Source of the DNA: VSJD01 sp041653875
GTDB taxonomy: Bacteria; Verrucomicrobiota; Kiritimatiellia; JAAZAB01
DNA length: 64,000 nucleotides
Reading direction: 5' to 3'
Assembly: GCA_041653875.1 (NCBI GenBank)
Contig: JBAZEM010000006.1
Span: 1 to 64,000 of the forward strand
Positions 25,497 through 34,797 of this stretch are shown in pieces. Within the stretch, counting starts at the first letter, position 1. Every line of letters begins with the position of its first letter. The notes below the pieces were generated by a model that saw only the letters and a list, made by a program, of their open reading frames with translations, did not search any database and was not told the DNA's origin. The position numbers and the translations under genes were made by a program.

Positions 25497-26141
25497 ATGA
25501 TGCGCGAAATCATCAGCGAGCTTAAGGCACATACCCCCTTCACGACGATGGGGACGGTGTCGGGTATTCTTATTATCCTGTTCATATCGGTTGCAAATGT
25601 GCCGCGCGGCATTTCTGAAACTTTATTTTGGACCCTGCATCCCATTCATGTCCTGTTGAGCGCTCTGGTTACCACGGCAATGTACAAGCTCCATACGTGC
25701 CCCCGTATTGGAATCGAGTGTATTAAAGGGCAATGCAACTTCTGGGCTTTAACCGCAATAGGTTACGTTGGCTCCGTGGGGATTGCCACGCTAAGCGACT
25801 CGCTGATTCCTTATGTAGCCGAATTTCTGCTCGATATGCCTCGCAGGGGTGTGCACCTTGGATTCATTGAGAAGTGGTGGCTGGTTAATCCGATGGCCAT
25901 GCTTGGCATTGCCATCGGCTATCTATGGCCGCGCACGCATTTTACCCATTTCGGCCACGTTTTTCTCAGCACCTGGGCCTCCGTATTTCACATCACCATG
26001 GCGATGACCGCGCCGCTGAATTGGTTGGCCGCTCTGATCATTGCCTTGTTTTTGTTCCTGGCCGTCTGGCTCCCCTGTTGCGTGAGCGATATTGTTTTTC
26101 CGCTGTTGTTCGTTGGCAAAAATAAAAAAAAGGAGGACTGA
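25497..26141 (+). CDS. Polytopic membrane protein, unknown
   Basis: A 214-residue protein with about five or six membrane segments, a Cys-containing loop (HTCPRIGIECIKGQC) and a short C-terminal Lys-rich tail. I do not recognise the family by name. The conserved-looking Cys, His and Trp residues in loops suggest metal or cofactor contact. It is followed within 4 bases by a flavin-binding-type gene, probably in the same transcript. Confidence 0.75.
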   Translation: MMREIISELKAHTPFTTMGTVSGILIILFISVANVPRGISETLFWTLHPIHVLLSALVTTAMYKLHTCPRIGIECIKGQCNFWALTAIGYVGSVGIATLSDSLIPYVAEFLLDMPRRGVHLGFIEKWWLVNPMAMLGIAIGYLWPRTHFTHFGHVFLSTWASVFHITMAMTAPLNWLAALIIALFLFLAVWLPCCVSDIVFPLLFVGKNKKKED

Positions 26142-26144
26142 AAC

Positions 26145-26537
26145 ATGAGCGCATTACCGCAAAACGTCCGCGCAGCATGGGATAACCGCGATGGTCCCGT
26201 AATCCTGGCAACCGTCAACCGGGACGGCCGGCCCAATATTATCTATGCAACCTGTGTCGGAATCTTCGGCGATGACCAGCTGGTTGTGGCGGATAATTTT
26301 TTCAATAAGACCCGCCAAAATATTTTGCAGGGATGCAAGGGCGCAATCCTGTTCCGCGATAAAAGCGGCAAGGCCTATCAGGTCAAGGGCGCAATGGAAT
26401 ACCACAAGGAGGGTGAAATTTTCAGGCACATGAAATCCTGGAATCCGCCCCAGCATCCCGGCCACGCCGCTGCGGTGCTGAAGGCGGAAGAAGCTTATTC
26501 CGGCGCCGAGAAACTGGGACAAACGAAAGAATGTTAA
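26145..26537 (+). CDS. Pyridoxamine 5'-phosphate oxidase-fold protein
   Basis: A 130-residue split-barrel protein. It has the usual beginning (DGPVILATVNRDGRPN), a central NFFNKTRQNIL segment, and a strand rich in FRDKSGKAYQVKGA. Members bind FMN or F420. The substrate is unknown. AAAGGAGGAC precedes the ATG, and the end overlaps the CoA-binding gene by 7 bases. Confidence 0.83.
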   Translation: MSALPQNVRAAWDNRDGPVILATVNRDGRPNIIYATCVGIFGDDQLVVADNFFNKTRQNILQGCKGAILFRDKSGKAYQVKGAMEYHKEGEIFRHMKSWNPPQHPGHAAAVLKAEEAYSGAEKLGQTKEC

Positions 26538-26905
26538 TGAATGCGGCTGTGCTTGGCGCAAGCAATAAACGGGAGCGCTACAGTTACCAGGCGGTTAAAT
26601 TGCTGGCCGAAAAAAGCCATGCCGTTTTCCCTGTTCATCCGGCGATTTCCGAGATAGACGGCATTCCGGTGTTCAAGCGCCTGGCGGATATTTCAGTCCC
26701 AATCCACACGATAACTGTTTATCTTGCCCCCGAACGTTCCGCGGCACTGGCGGATGAAATTCTGGCCGCGCGTTCCAAACGCGTGATTTTCAATCCCGGG
26801 GCGGAAAATCCGGAACTTGCAAGGTTAGATGCGGCCTTCATAAAGGAGAGCCTTATTTTGAGGGAGCCAGGGAAGCAAAAATGCCCGAATTGGCGGAATG
26901 GGTGA
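26531..26905 (+). CDS. CoA-binding Rossmann-fold protein, C-terminus altered
   Basis: A CoA_binding_2 (YccU-like) protein of 124 residues, with VLGASNKRERYS at the nucleotide-binding turn and FNPGAENPEL later. Family members normally end with an EACTLVLL-like strand. Here residues from about 108 are unrelated (LREPGKQKCPN), so the true end has been lost. A different frame at 26851-26934 opens with PYFEGAREAKMPELAEW and looks like the tail of some other protein joined here. Confidence 0.75.
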   Translation: MLMNAAVLGASNKRERYSYQAVKLLAEKSHAVFPVHPAISEIDGIPVFKRLADISVPIHTITVYLAPERSAALADEILAARSKRVIFNPGAENPELARLDAAFIKESLILREPGKQKCPNWRNG

Positions 26906-26934
26906 AAGAATCCGACAAAATAATGACGTTTTAA
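26851..26934 (+). pseudogene. C-terminal fragment of an unidentified protein
   Basis: A 27-residue protein-like frame ending at TAA 26932-26934, overlapping the altered end of the CoA-binding gene. It has no start of its own. It marks a fusion point where one gene's end replaced another's. I cannot name the parent. Confidence 0.3.
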
Positions 26935-27011
26935 ATGGGGCATAATGGAACGCTTGGCGGCGAACTGTGTTTCCCGGTAACGCAAGAGTTGGCAAACACG
27001 CGAGAATCCTT

Positions 27012-27806
27012 ATGACAGCATATAAATTCCGGAAACCGGTAATAGCCGACGCTTCCGCGATTGCCGGGCTGATCAACCACTTTGCCGAAAAGCGGATCAT
27101 GTTGCCCCGCGCCGTGGCCGATGATCACCGCCGGTTCGATTTTGGGGCGATGGCCTCTCGGTATGACGCCTGGTATGAAACGGACGTCGGCCGTTTACAC
27201 GACGCGGCCCAGAAGCAGATCGTTCTTTCAATGCTCCCGGCGTCTGCGGCAGGAGGGCGACGATCTCTCCTTGACGTTGGGTGCGGAACAGGGCATTGGA
27301 GCGTCTTTTTTGCGGAACAGGGATTTAAAGTGACCGGAATTGATATTTCTCCAAAGATGATTTCGGTGGCGCAGGCGCGCAAAGCGCTCCATTGTTGTTT
27401 TGCCGTGGCCGATGTAATGAAACTCCCATATCTGGATGATGCTTTTGACGTGGTTAGCGCCATGGCCGTGTTGGAGTTTATTTCGGACGCTCGCCGGGCC
27501 TGCGCGGAGATGATCCGATGTTTAAAACCAGGGGGATGCCTTGTCCTTGGCACGCTGAATCGGTTGGCCGAGGTCAATCGGCGGCGTGTCGCCGAGCAGG
27601 CGGCGCCTTACGTGTCGGCGCGGATGTTCGCGCCGGAGGAACTGCGCAGGTTGCTGATGTTGTTTGGCGATGTGGCGATCCGGGTGACAATGGAAGAAAA
27701 GGCTGTTCAGCGCCAGACATCGAATGGCCCGGCGCCGGTGAAACATGGACTTGATGACCGCAATGAATCAGGCGCTTTTATTGTAGCGAGGGTTATAAAA
27801 CCATGA
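27012..27806 (+). CDS. SAM methyltransferase with GNAT-like N-terminal remnant
   Basis: A 264-residue frame. From about residue 42 it is a class I methyltransferase: FDFGAMASRYDAWYET, the SAM motif LLDVGCGTGHWS, and ISPKMISVA. The first 35 residues instead match the start of an ArgA/GNAT-type acetyltransferase (ADASAIAGLINHFAEKRIMLPR). The two are joined directly without the rest of the GNAT fold, so a deletion probably fused the genes. The enzyme's substrate is unknown. The end overlaps the thiamine-binding-type gene by ATGA. Confidence 0.8.
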   Translation: MTAYKFRKPVIADASAIAGLINHFAEKRIMLPRAVADDHRRFDFGAMASRYDAWYETDVGRLHDAAQKQIVLSMLPASAAGGRRSLLDVGCGTGHWSVFFAEQGFKVTGIDISPKMISVAQARKALHCCFAVADVMKLPYLDDAFDVVSAMAVLEFISDARRACAEMIRCLKPGGCLVLGTLNRLAEVNRRRVAEQAAPYVSARMFAPEELRRLLMLFGDVAIRVTMEEKAVQRQTSNGPAPVKHGLDDRNESGAFIVARVIKP

Positions 27807-28069
27807 ATATTCAAGCCGAACTGAGCCTGTATCCCTTGAGAACAGAGCGCCTGGACGCCTTGATTTCCCGTTTTGTCGAACAATTGGAGGCAGGCGGACT
27901 GAAGCCGGAAGTGGGCGCCATGAGCACGGTCGTGAGCGGTGAGTGTCATCGCGTATTCTCGGCTGTGGAACGGGCGTTTGATGCCTGCGGCAGCGAAGGA
28001 AATATCGTTCTGGTATTCAAAGCGGGCAATGCCTGCCCTGAGTGTATCCATCAAAACAAGGAGAGCTAA
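27803..28069 (+). CDS. YkoF/MTH1187-type small binding protein
   Basis: An 88-residue ferredoxin-fold protein of the thiamine-binding/YkoF group (COG0011 type), seen in MNIQAELSLYPLRT and the GAMSTVVSGE segment. Homologues bind thiamine-like molecules or act near cofactor genes. A CPEC pair at the C-terminus is an addition. It is coupled to the methyltransferase and lies 3 bases before the ASKHA gene. Confidence 0.75.
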   Translation: MNIQAELSLYPLRTERLDALISRFVEQLEAGGLKPEVGAMSTVVSGECHRVFSAVERAFDACGSEGNIVLVFKAGNACPECIHQNKES

Positions 28070-28072
28070 AAC

Positions 28073-29923
28073 GTGCATGACAAACAATGTCGGGTAACAG
28101 TCCAGCCTCAAGGGAAAATGCTTTCTGTTTTGCCGGGCACTACCGTGATTGAGGCGATCGCGAGTATTGGCATCACCATCGATACGCCGTGCGGCGGCGC
28201 CGGCACTTGCGGGAAGTGCCGGGTTCAAATCATGCAGGGGGCATGCCCTCCCTCCGCGTCGGAACTCAAGGTGTTCAGCAACGACGAGATTCAAGACGGC
28301 TGGCGTCTGGCATGCCAGACGCCCGTTCGTAACGACATCACGATCCACATTCCCGCATCTTCCCTCTTTGCCGATCAACACCAAATCCTTGAAACTTCCA
28401 CCGGCGAAAAGATTGAAGTTGCGCCCGCCATCCGCAAGCTTTTTGTGGAAATGCCCGTCCCCTCGCTGGATGATGAGACTCCGGACCTGTTACGGCTTGA
28501 ACAAGCCATCGGTTCTTTCAAAACCGACATTGATCTCTTGCGCAAACTGCCCGCCCTGCTTCGCGCGTGCGGATTCAAGGGCACGGCGGTTCTCGCGGAC
28601 CACTGGCTGATTGACTTTGAGGCGGGCGACACAACATCCCAAGCTTACGGCGTTGCGTTTGACGTCGGGACCACGACGCTCGTCGCGGCCTTGCTTGACC
28701 TGCGCACGGGTGAGGAAAAAGCGTTGACGTCACGAATGAATCCACAAATACGCTTTGGGGACGACGTATTGTCCCGCATCCGCCATTCCACTTCGTGCCC
28801 GGACTGCCTGGAAGACATTCAGGATGTTTTAACCCATGAACTGGCGACCATGATAGAAAGTCTGTGCCGGGAGTCCGCGGTGGATCGCCAACAGATTTAC
28901 GAAGTCGCTCTTGCCGGAAACACCGTTATGCAGCAGATTCTTTGCGGGATCGATTCTCGCTTTTTGGGCGAGGTTCCATTTGTGCCGGCGCATGGGCGCG
29001 GACTTATGCTGGCCGCGCGCCGCCTTGGCATACCGATCGCGCACTGCGGCATGGCCTATGTGTTTCCGATTGTTGGCGGGTTTGTCGGCGGGGATACCAC
29101 TGCGGGAATGTTGTCCGCAAGAATTCTGGAACGCGAAGCGCCGGTTCTGTTGGTGGATATCGGCACCAACGGGGAAATTGTCCTGTCCCACGAAGGGCGG
29201 CTTTGGAGCGCCTCCACGGCGGCCGGCCCGGCTTTCGAAGGGGCCAAGATCACCTGCGGCATGCGCGCCGCGCGCGGCGCCATCGAGAAAATAGTGTTGG
29301 ATGGCGACGTGCATCTGGCCGTCATTGGCAATACCCCGCCCAGCGGCATTTGTGGCAGCGGCTTGATTGACTTAGTGGCGGAGTTGTTGAACCACGGCAT
29401 CGTGACGCCGGAGGGGCAACTGCTTTCGCCGTCCGAACTGCCACGCTCGCTCTCCAATGTGTTGGCGCGGCGCGTACGCATAACCGATGACGGCGCAACG
29501 GAGTTTCTGGTGGCCAGCCGCAGTCGGGGGCAGACCGAAGAACCGATCGTGCTGACTCAGCGGGACATTCGCGAAGTTCAGTTGGGTTCCGGGGCCATTC
29601 GCGCCGGCATTTCGATTCTACTTAAGAAAGCCGGAGTCCGGGCAGGCGATCTCCGGTCCGTGCTGCTTGCGGGTGGGTTCGGTAATTTCATCCGCCGTAA
29701 TCATGCCCAACGCATCGGCCTGCTGCCCGAAGGAATTGACCACGAGCGGATCGTGTATGTCGGCAACGCTTCACTCAGCGGCGCAAAATGGGCGCTCCTG
29801 AGTACTGTGGCTCGAAAACACGTTGAAGCGCTTGCCCGGCAGACGCAGCACGTTGACCTCTCGCGCGATCCTGATTTTCAAGCGGTGTTCGCGGAGGCTA
29901 TGATGTTTCCTGCTCGTGGTTGA
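28073..29923 (+). CDS. ASKHA/RACo-like corrinoid-activation protein with [2Fe-2S] domain
   Basis: A 616-residue protein. The N-terminal plant-type [2Fe-2S] domain has C40, C46, C49 and C81. The C-terminal region has ASKHA ATPase signatures (FDVGTTTLVAALLD, LLVDIGTNGEIV, GICGSGLIDL, LLAGGFGNFI). RACo proteins use ATP to reduce inactive Co(II) corrinoid proteins. No corrinoid protein or methyltransferase partner of that type is in this window, so the client is unknown. Translation begins at GTG 28073 after an AAGGAGA element. Confidence 0.88.
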   Translation: MHDKQCRVTVQPQGKMLSVLPGTTVIEAIASIGITIDTPCGGAGTCGKCRVQIMQGACPPSASELKVFSNDEIQDGWRLACQTPVRNDITIHIPASSLFADQHQILETSTGEKIEVAPAIRKLFVEMPVPSLDDETPDLLRLEQAIGSFKTDIDLLRKLPALLRACGFKGTAVLADHWLIDFEAGDTTSQAYGVAFDVGTTTLVAALLDLRTGEEKALTSRMNPQIRFGDDVLSRIRHSTSCPDCLEDIQDVLTHELATMIESLCRESAVDRQQIYEVALAGNTVMQQILCGIDSRFLGEVPFVPAHGRGLMLAARRLGIPIAHCGMAYVFPIVGGFVGGDTTAGMLSARILEREAPVLLVDIGTNGEIVLSHEGRLWSASTAAGPAFEGAKITCGMRAARGAIEKIVLDGDVHLAVIGNTPPSGICGSGLIDLVAELLNHGIVTPEGQLLSPSELPRSLSNVLARRVRITDDGATEFLVASRSRGQTEEPIVLTQRDIREVQLGSGAIRAGISILLKKAGVRAGDLRSVLLAGGFGNFIRRNHAQRIGLLPEGIDHERIVYVGNASLSGAKWALLSTVARKHVEALARQTQHVDLSRDPDFQAVFAEAMMFPARG

Positions 29924-29967
29924 TATAACAGGCTGTGGTGTTAAGGTTGCGGATGGATTCTTAAACA

Positions 29968-30447
29968 ATGCAAGCTGAGCAAATAATTGACGGGAAACCC
30001 GGCCATGCCGCGGCGGATAATTTGACGCCGACTGCCGACAGCGCCGATAACATCAAAGGTGTGACACTTAAGGAGCGCGCCCAGATGGTTCTCTTGACGC
30101 TCGGCAGAACCCCCGCCGAGATCAACCGGGCGTTTCGACATCTGGCCAAACTCCATCATCCGGACACCAAGGGTGGGGATACATTGAAATTCAAGTTGAT
30201 CAACGAGGCTTATCAGTTCCTTGCCAAGGGACAAATCTCAAAAAGACCGCTTCTGGCGGATAATGAACTCGTCATGACAATTACGGGCCGGCGCGTGGCG
30301 TCTTTGCTCAACAGGCAAAAAGAATGGGAAGAATATGAGCGCTGGCATAAGGCGCATTTCCATGCCGATGATTGGTTTTATCCCGGTCAGCCACGGGGCA
30401 GAAAAGATAAAAAACGAAGCCGGCAACGCCGTGAAAATGCTGTTTGA
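29968..30447 (+). CDS. J-domain protein
   Basis: A 159-residue protein with a J domain at about residues 39-90. The HPD tripeptide that stimulates DnaK is present in LHHPDTKGGD. The rest is charged with a basic tail and lacks Gly/Phe and zinc regions, so this is a type III co-chaperone. No dnaK is adjacent. Confidence 0.83.
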   Translation: MQAEQIIDGKPGHAAADNLTPTADSADNIKGVTLKERAQMVLLTLGRTPAEINRAFRHLAKLHHPDTKGGDTLKFKLINEAYQFLAKGQISKRPLLADNELVMTITGRRVASLLNRQKEWEEYERWHKAHFHADDWFYPGQPRGRKDKKRSRQRRENAV

Positions 30448-30460
30448 TGTGGGAAAGAAT

Positions 30461-31474
30461 ATGCGAATAGCCCTTGGAATAATCGGCAAAGAACACAAAT
30501 ACATGCATGCGCTCATCCTCTTGCTGGCATGCGAATCTGTGTTTGGCCGCTCTGTAGAGTCAAAAGTTGAGGGCCCTTCTGTGGCAGTGTCCAAAGTCGC
30601 CGGCCGGTATGGATTCTCATCCTATGACGCGCATGGCAAGCGGATTACCTTGCGGAAACGGTTCAACGTGTTGGAAATGGAGGGCGATAGCCGCCGGGCC
30701 TCGTTTAATCATGTTGATTTTTGGCTCAGCGGAGCGCCTGTCCGAAGCTGGGGGCGTTGGACCATGCTTCAAAATGATGTTGATAAGATGCTGGCGCCCC
30801 TGCTGAATCCGTCGAATGTCGTGAAAGGGGAAGACTATGGCGTGATTGTCCTGGACCCCGGTCATGGCGGTGAAGATAAAGGCGCGAACGATATGCGACG
30901 TGGAATTCAGGAGAAGCGAATAACGTTGGAGTTGGCCAATGCTGTGCGTGACATATTGCGACATTATGATATTGAAGTGCGCCTGACACGAAGGCAGGAC
31001 AACAACATGGAACTCGATGAACGCTGTCAATATGCGACGCGGATGCGCGCGGATGTGTTCGTCAGCATCCATTTGAATTCGGCTGATAGTTCCGAGCCAT
31101 CCGGAGTCGAAACCCATATTTTACCGCCGGCAGGCTGTCCGATTACCTCAAACACGAGGATTACTGCTCGGGACCGTGTTGCATATCCCGGCAACCGCCA
31201 CGATGGCGCCAACATGGTGCTGGGATACATGCTGCAAAAGAGCCTGTTGAAACACACGCGCGCCGAGGATCGCGGGGTCCGCCGTTCCCGGTTCTATGTG
31301 ATCAAATGTGCGCCCTGCCCGGCGGCCTTGGTCGAATGCGGTTTTATTTCCAATCGCAAGGAGCGGGAGAAGCTTATGCAATCGGAATATAAAGACCGGA
31401 TTGCCAAGGCGTTGGCCGAGGGCATTATCGCTTATCTGAATACGGTCAAACGCGCCCATAACATCACCCCTTAG
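30461..31474 (+). CDS. N-acetylmuramoyl-L-alanine amidase (AmiC type)
   Basis: A peptidoglycan amidase of the Amidase_3 family. Zinc-site and fold motifs are visible: VIVLDPGHGGEDKGA, then SIHLNS and the catalytic-Glu segment ALVECGFISN. A hydrophobic stretch beginning HALILLLACES near the N-terminus probably acts as an export signal. Starts at 30437 and 30503 are alternatives; I prefer 30461 because GGGAAAG precedes it. It would act in the periplasm in cell separation or wall turnover. Confidence 0.88.
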   Translation: MRIALGIIGKEHKYMHALILLLACESVFGRSVESKVEGPSVAVSKVAGRYGFSSYDAHGKRITLRKRFNVLEMEGDSRRASFNHVDFWLSGAPVRSWGRWTMLQNDVDKMLAPLLNPSNVVKGEDYGVIVLDPGHGGEDKGANDMRRGIQEKRITLELANAVRDILRHYDIEVRLTRRQDNNMELDERCQYATRMRADVFVSIHLNSADSSEPSGVETHILPPAGCPITSNTRITARDRVAYPGNRHDGANMVLGYMLQKSLLKHTRAEDRGVRRSRFYVIKCAPCPAALVECGFISNRKEREKLMQSEYKDRIAKALAEGIIAYLNTVKRAHNITP

Positions 31475-31492
31475 ATTATACGGGAGGTCATT

Positions 31493-32173
31493 ATGCCGAT
31501 TAGACTTGAAGTAATCCCGTTCATCGTTGCTGTTGGCTTGGTTTTCGGTCTGCTTGCGCTGGTTTTATACAGACGCAATTGCCGGCGCTGGTGCTTGCTT
31601 CGGTGTTGCGCGGCGCCGGCTATGGTATGCATTGCTTATTTGTTGTTCTTCTTTCGCGATCCCGAACGGACTCCTCCCGACGACAAGGCGGCCGTCGCGG
31701 CCGGCGCCGATGGCCGGGTGATGTCGGTCACATCCATGAAAGAAAGCGCTTTTCTCAAAACCGATTGCGTGCGCATCAGCATTTTCCTGAGCCTGTTTGA
31801 CGTGCATGTCAATCGCGCGCCCATTGCGGGACAGTCCGCCTTTCTGGGTTATTTCCCGGGCAGGCATTTTTTCACGTTTCAGGAAAAGTCATCCGAAGTT
31901 AACCGGCACAACACCATTCTCATCATTGGGACACAGACGCGTTGCCTGGTGAACCAGATTGTCGGCCCAGTCTGCCGCCGGGTGGTCTATTGGCCGCCCC
32001 ATGACAAGGCGGTTAGTGTGGCGATGGGCGAACGCATCGGGATGATGAAATTCGGTTCGCGGCTGGATATGTATTTGCCGGCAAGCGACGTTGATGTTGT
32101 CTGCAAACGAGGCGACATCGTGCGCGCAGGCGAAACGATTGTGGCGCGCGTGAGGGAACTGGGGCGCAACTAA
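31493..32173 (+). CDS. psd: Phosphatidylserine decarboxylase
   Basis: A 226-residue short-type phosphatidylserine decarboxylase making phosphatidylethanolamine. Two membrane segments at the start precede LFFFRDPERTPP and LSLFDVHVNRAP, both typical. The pyruvoyl self-cleavage site is G188-S189 in KFGSRLDMY. It is separated by 18 bases from the amidase. No pssA is in the window. Confidence 0.9.
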   Translation: MPIRLEVIPFIVAVGLVFGLLALVLYRRNCRRWCLLRCCAAPAMVCIAYLLFFFRDPERTPPDDKAAVAAGADGRVMSVTSMKESAFLKTDCVRISIFLSLFDVHVNRAPIAGQSAFLGYFPGRHFFTFQEKSSEVNRHNTILIIGTQTRCLVNQIVGPVCRRVVYWPPHDKAVSVAMGERIGMMKFGSRLDMYLPASDVDVVCKRGDIVRAGETIVARVRELGRN

Positions 32174-32210
32174 TGAACGTCGCAGTTATTGCCGCGGATT
32201 CAGGAGTAAT

Positions 32211-33047
32211 ATGTCATTGCCCATGACCATAAACGTGCTTATCGAAGACAGCGTGTTCCGCCCGGTCCTCATGGCGGAACACGGCTTGGCTTTTTGGATC
32301 GACACAGTGTCGCATTGCATCCTCTTCGATACCGGCCAGAGCCGGCTGATATTGGCCAATGCCGGCGAACTCAAACTTGACCTTGATGCGGTTGACATTG
32401 TTGCGCTGAGTCACGGGCACTATGACCATTGCGGCGGCTTGGCGGCTGTGCTGGCCAACGCGGGGGACAACGTGACGGTCTATGCTCATCCCCGCGCTTT
32501 GGAGCCCAAATATCGGCGAACGGAAACCGGAACACGGGCGATCGGCATGCCCATCCATTGTCGGCGGGCGCTATGCGAAAGCCGCCATAACCTGAAGGCG
32601 GTCACTGCACCGACGGAAATTGCCCCCGGCATGTTCCTGACCGGGGAAATCCCCCGCTCCCATCCCGAAGAACAAGGCGAACCGGGATTTTGCCTTGATG
32701 CGCAGGGCCTGCAGGCTGATCCGTTTCTTGACGATCAGGCGCTTTTTTTCGGAACTCCGGACGGCACAGTTGTTATTCTTGGCTGTGCCCATGCCGGTGT
32801 AATCAATACGCTGGATTATATCTGCCATTTGACCGGGGGGCAGCCGTTGCATGCAGTTCTGGGCGGCATGCATCTGCATTCGGCCTCGGACGAACGAATT
32901 GCATGGACAACAAAATCATTGCAGCAATTTTCCATCGCACGCTTTTACCCCATGCACTGCACGGGCGCAAAGGCTGTGGCGGCGCTCTGGACGGCGTTCC
33001 CCCGTCGCTGTTTTCCTTGCGGTGTTGGAACCACGATGAACATCTGA
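32211..33047 (+). CDS. Metallo-beta-lactamase-fold hydrolase
   Basis: A 278-residue MBL protein with the metal motif SHGHYDH (H68, H70, D72, H73), further His ligands in GCAHAGV and a final PMHCTGAKA. The group resembles the dihydropterin-ribofuranosyl-aminobenzene-phosphate-synthase-like MBL proteins. Such genes often sit beside NifX/Mrp genes in ORP-type loci. The substrate is unknown. Confidence 0.85.
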   Translation: MSLPMTINVLIEDSVFRPVLMAEHGLAFWIDTVSHCILFDTGQSRLILANAGELKLDLDAVDIVALSHGHYDHCGGLAAVLANAGDNVTVYAHPRALEPKYRRTETGTRAIGMPIHCRRALCESRHNLKAVTAPTEIAPGMFLTGEIPRSHPEEQGEPGFCLDAQGLQADPFLDDQALFFGTPDGTVVILGCAHAGVINTLDYICHLTGGQPLHAVLGGMHLHSASDERIAWTTKSLQQFSIARFYPMHCTGAKAVAALWTAFPRRCFPCGVGTTMNI

Positions 33048-33068
33048 AGCAATCGAAAGGAAATGAAT

Positions 33069-34352
33069 ATGTGGCGCAATGAGAACAAACGACCGACCGC
33101 CGGTTCATGTGCCGGTGAAAAGTCGGGCTGTGCCGCGAAAGCGACCGGCACGAAAGAGGGCTTGGAAGCCCTCCTTGAACAAAAGGCGCTGGACGATCGT
33201 ATGCGCCTGATCAGGCACAAGATCATGGTGCTGTCCGGCAAAGGCGGGGTGGGTAAAAGCACGGTCGCGGTTAATCTTGCCGTCTCTCTGCTGCTGGCCG
33301 GGAGAAGGGTCGGCTTGCTGGATGTGGATATCCATGGGCCCAGCATTCCGAAACTGCTGCGCCTGGATGATGCCAAAGTGCAGTTGGAGCATAGCGCCAT
33401 CCTGCCGGTCGAAAAAGCCGGAATGAAGGTTATGTCCATTGGTTTTCTGCTCCAAAACCGCGACGACGCCGTCATCTGGCGCGGGCCGATGAAGATGGGT
33501 GTTATCAAGCAGTTTTTGCAGGACGTGGAATGGGGCGAACTTGACTACCTGATCGTTGATTCACCGCCCGGCACCGGCGACGAACCCTTGTCGATCTGCC
33601 AGCTCGTGAAGAATGCCGACGGCGCTGTTATTGTCACAACGCCACAGGACGTGGCCACCGCCGATGTGCGCAAATCCATCACCTTCTGTAGGCAGCTAAA
33701 CCTGCCCGTGCTGGGCGTGGTTGAGAACATGAGCGGGTTTGTGTGCCCAAAGTGCGGAACGGTAACGGACATTTTCAAGACCGGCGGCGGCGAACGGATG
33801 GCGTCTGAAATGAAGGTCCCGTTCCTGGGCCGCATCCCGATTGACCCCGCTGTCGGCCAGGCCTGCGACGATGGCAAACCGTTTGTCTATCACTATAGCC
33901 GGACGGAAACCGCCAAGGCGTTCGAACGAATTATCGCGCCGATTTTGGCGCTGTCGGAACCAATAACGGGCAGATCAGCAGTTACAACAAACAATAAGGA
34001 GGAGGGGCTGGTCATGAAAATCGCGATACCGATGGCTGACGGAAAACTCTGCATGCACTTTGGGCACTGTGAGCAATTTGCGCTGCTGGATGCGGATAAA
34101 AAGACAAAGAAGATCATGGGACGGCAATTATTGACGCCGCCGGCCCACGAGCCGGGTGTGTTGCCCAAGTGGCTGCATGAACAGGGCGCGAACGTCATCA
34201 TTGCCGGCGGCATGGGGCAACGCGCACAAAGTCTATTTGCCGAGAACGACATCGAAGTCGTTGTTGGCGCGCCAGGCGATGAGCCGGACAAGCTGGTTAT
34301 ATCCTATCTTGAAGGAACACTTGTTCCGGGAACCAATGTCTGTGACCACTGA
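33069..34352 (+). CDS. Mrp/NBP35 Fe-S carrier ATPase fused to a NifX domain
   Basis: A 427-residue fusion. Residues about 50-300 are an Mrp-type P-loop ATPase with SGKGGVGKST, DVDIHGPS, DSPPGTGDE and a CPKCG cluster-binding pair. Residues about 315-427 are a NifX/orange-protein-like domain with MHFGHCEQFAL. A Cys-containing N-terminus (SCAGEKSGC) may bind another cluster, as in NBP35. Joining carrier and cofactor-binding domain implies direct cluster transfer. I prefer the Met at 33069 over 33063 because of its spacing to AAAGG. Confidence 0.9.
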   Translation: MWRNENKRPTAGSCAGEKSGCAAKATGTKEGLEALLEQKALDDRMRLIRHKIMVLSGKGGVGKSTVAVNLAVSLLLAGRRVGLLDVDIHGPSIPKLLRLDDAKVQLEHSAILPVEKAGMKVMSIGFLLQNRDDAVIWRGPMKMGVIKQFLQDVEWGELDYLIVDSPPGTGDEPLSICQLVKNADGAVIVTTPQDVATADVRKSITFCRQLNLPVLGVVENMSGFVCPKCGTVTDIFKTGGGERMASEMKVPFLGRIPIDPAVGQACDDGKPFVYHYSRTETAKAFERIIAPILALSEPITGRSAVTTNNKEEGLVMKIAIPMADGKLCMHFGHCEQFALLDADKKTKKIMGRQLLTPPAHEPGVLPKWLHEQGANVIIAGGMGQRAQSLFAENDIEVVVGAPGDEPDKLVISYLEGTLVPGTNVCDH

Positions 34353-34797
34353 AAAAGCGCAGAAAGACCTGGCGGCGCTACGAAAAAACCATCATCCGCA
34401 TTGCATTGTGTGCGGGGTAAAGAACGTTCATGGGCTGAAGATGTCCTTCCGGGCATGTGGCGATGGGAGTGTCGAAGGCGTGTTTTCATGCAGGCGCGCG
34501 TTTCAAGGTTATGACGGATATTTGCATGGCGGGGTGATTGCGTCGCTCCTTGATGGGGCTATGTGCAACTGCCTCTTCGCGCGCGGCAAGATAGCGGTGA
34601 CAGGCGAATTGACCATGCGGTTCTTGTTTCCGGTGCTGGTGAATCGCAAGGCAGTCGCGCGGGCATGGATAAAGAAATCCCGTATGCCGCTACACATGGC
34701 GGAGGCAAAAATGATGCAGGATGGTCGAGTCGTGGCGACGGCAACAGCCAAGTTTATGGAGGCGCCGGATGCGAATTTCGCGGCAGGAAGCGTTTGA
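34336..34797 (+). CDS. PaaI-type hotdog thioesterase
   Basis: A 153-residue hotdog-fold protein. After a CIVCG segment, which is unusual for the family, it has YDGYLHGGVIASLLDGAMCN, the HGG and D of acyl-CoA thioesterases, followed by the central strands. It overlaps the Mrp-NifX end by 17 bases and the next methyltransferase by 29, so all are likely in one transcript. The acyl substrate is unknown. Confidence 0.82.
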   Translation: MSVTTEKAQKDLAALRKNHHPHCIVCGVKNVHGLKMSFRACGDGSVEGVFSCRRAFQGYDGYLHGGVIASLLDGAMCNCLFARGKIAVTGELTMRFLFPVLVNRKAVARAWIKKSRMPLHMAEAKMMQDGRVVATATAKFMEAPDANFAAGSV

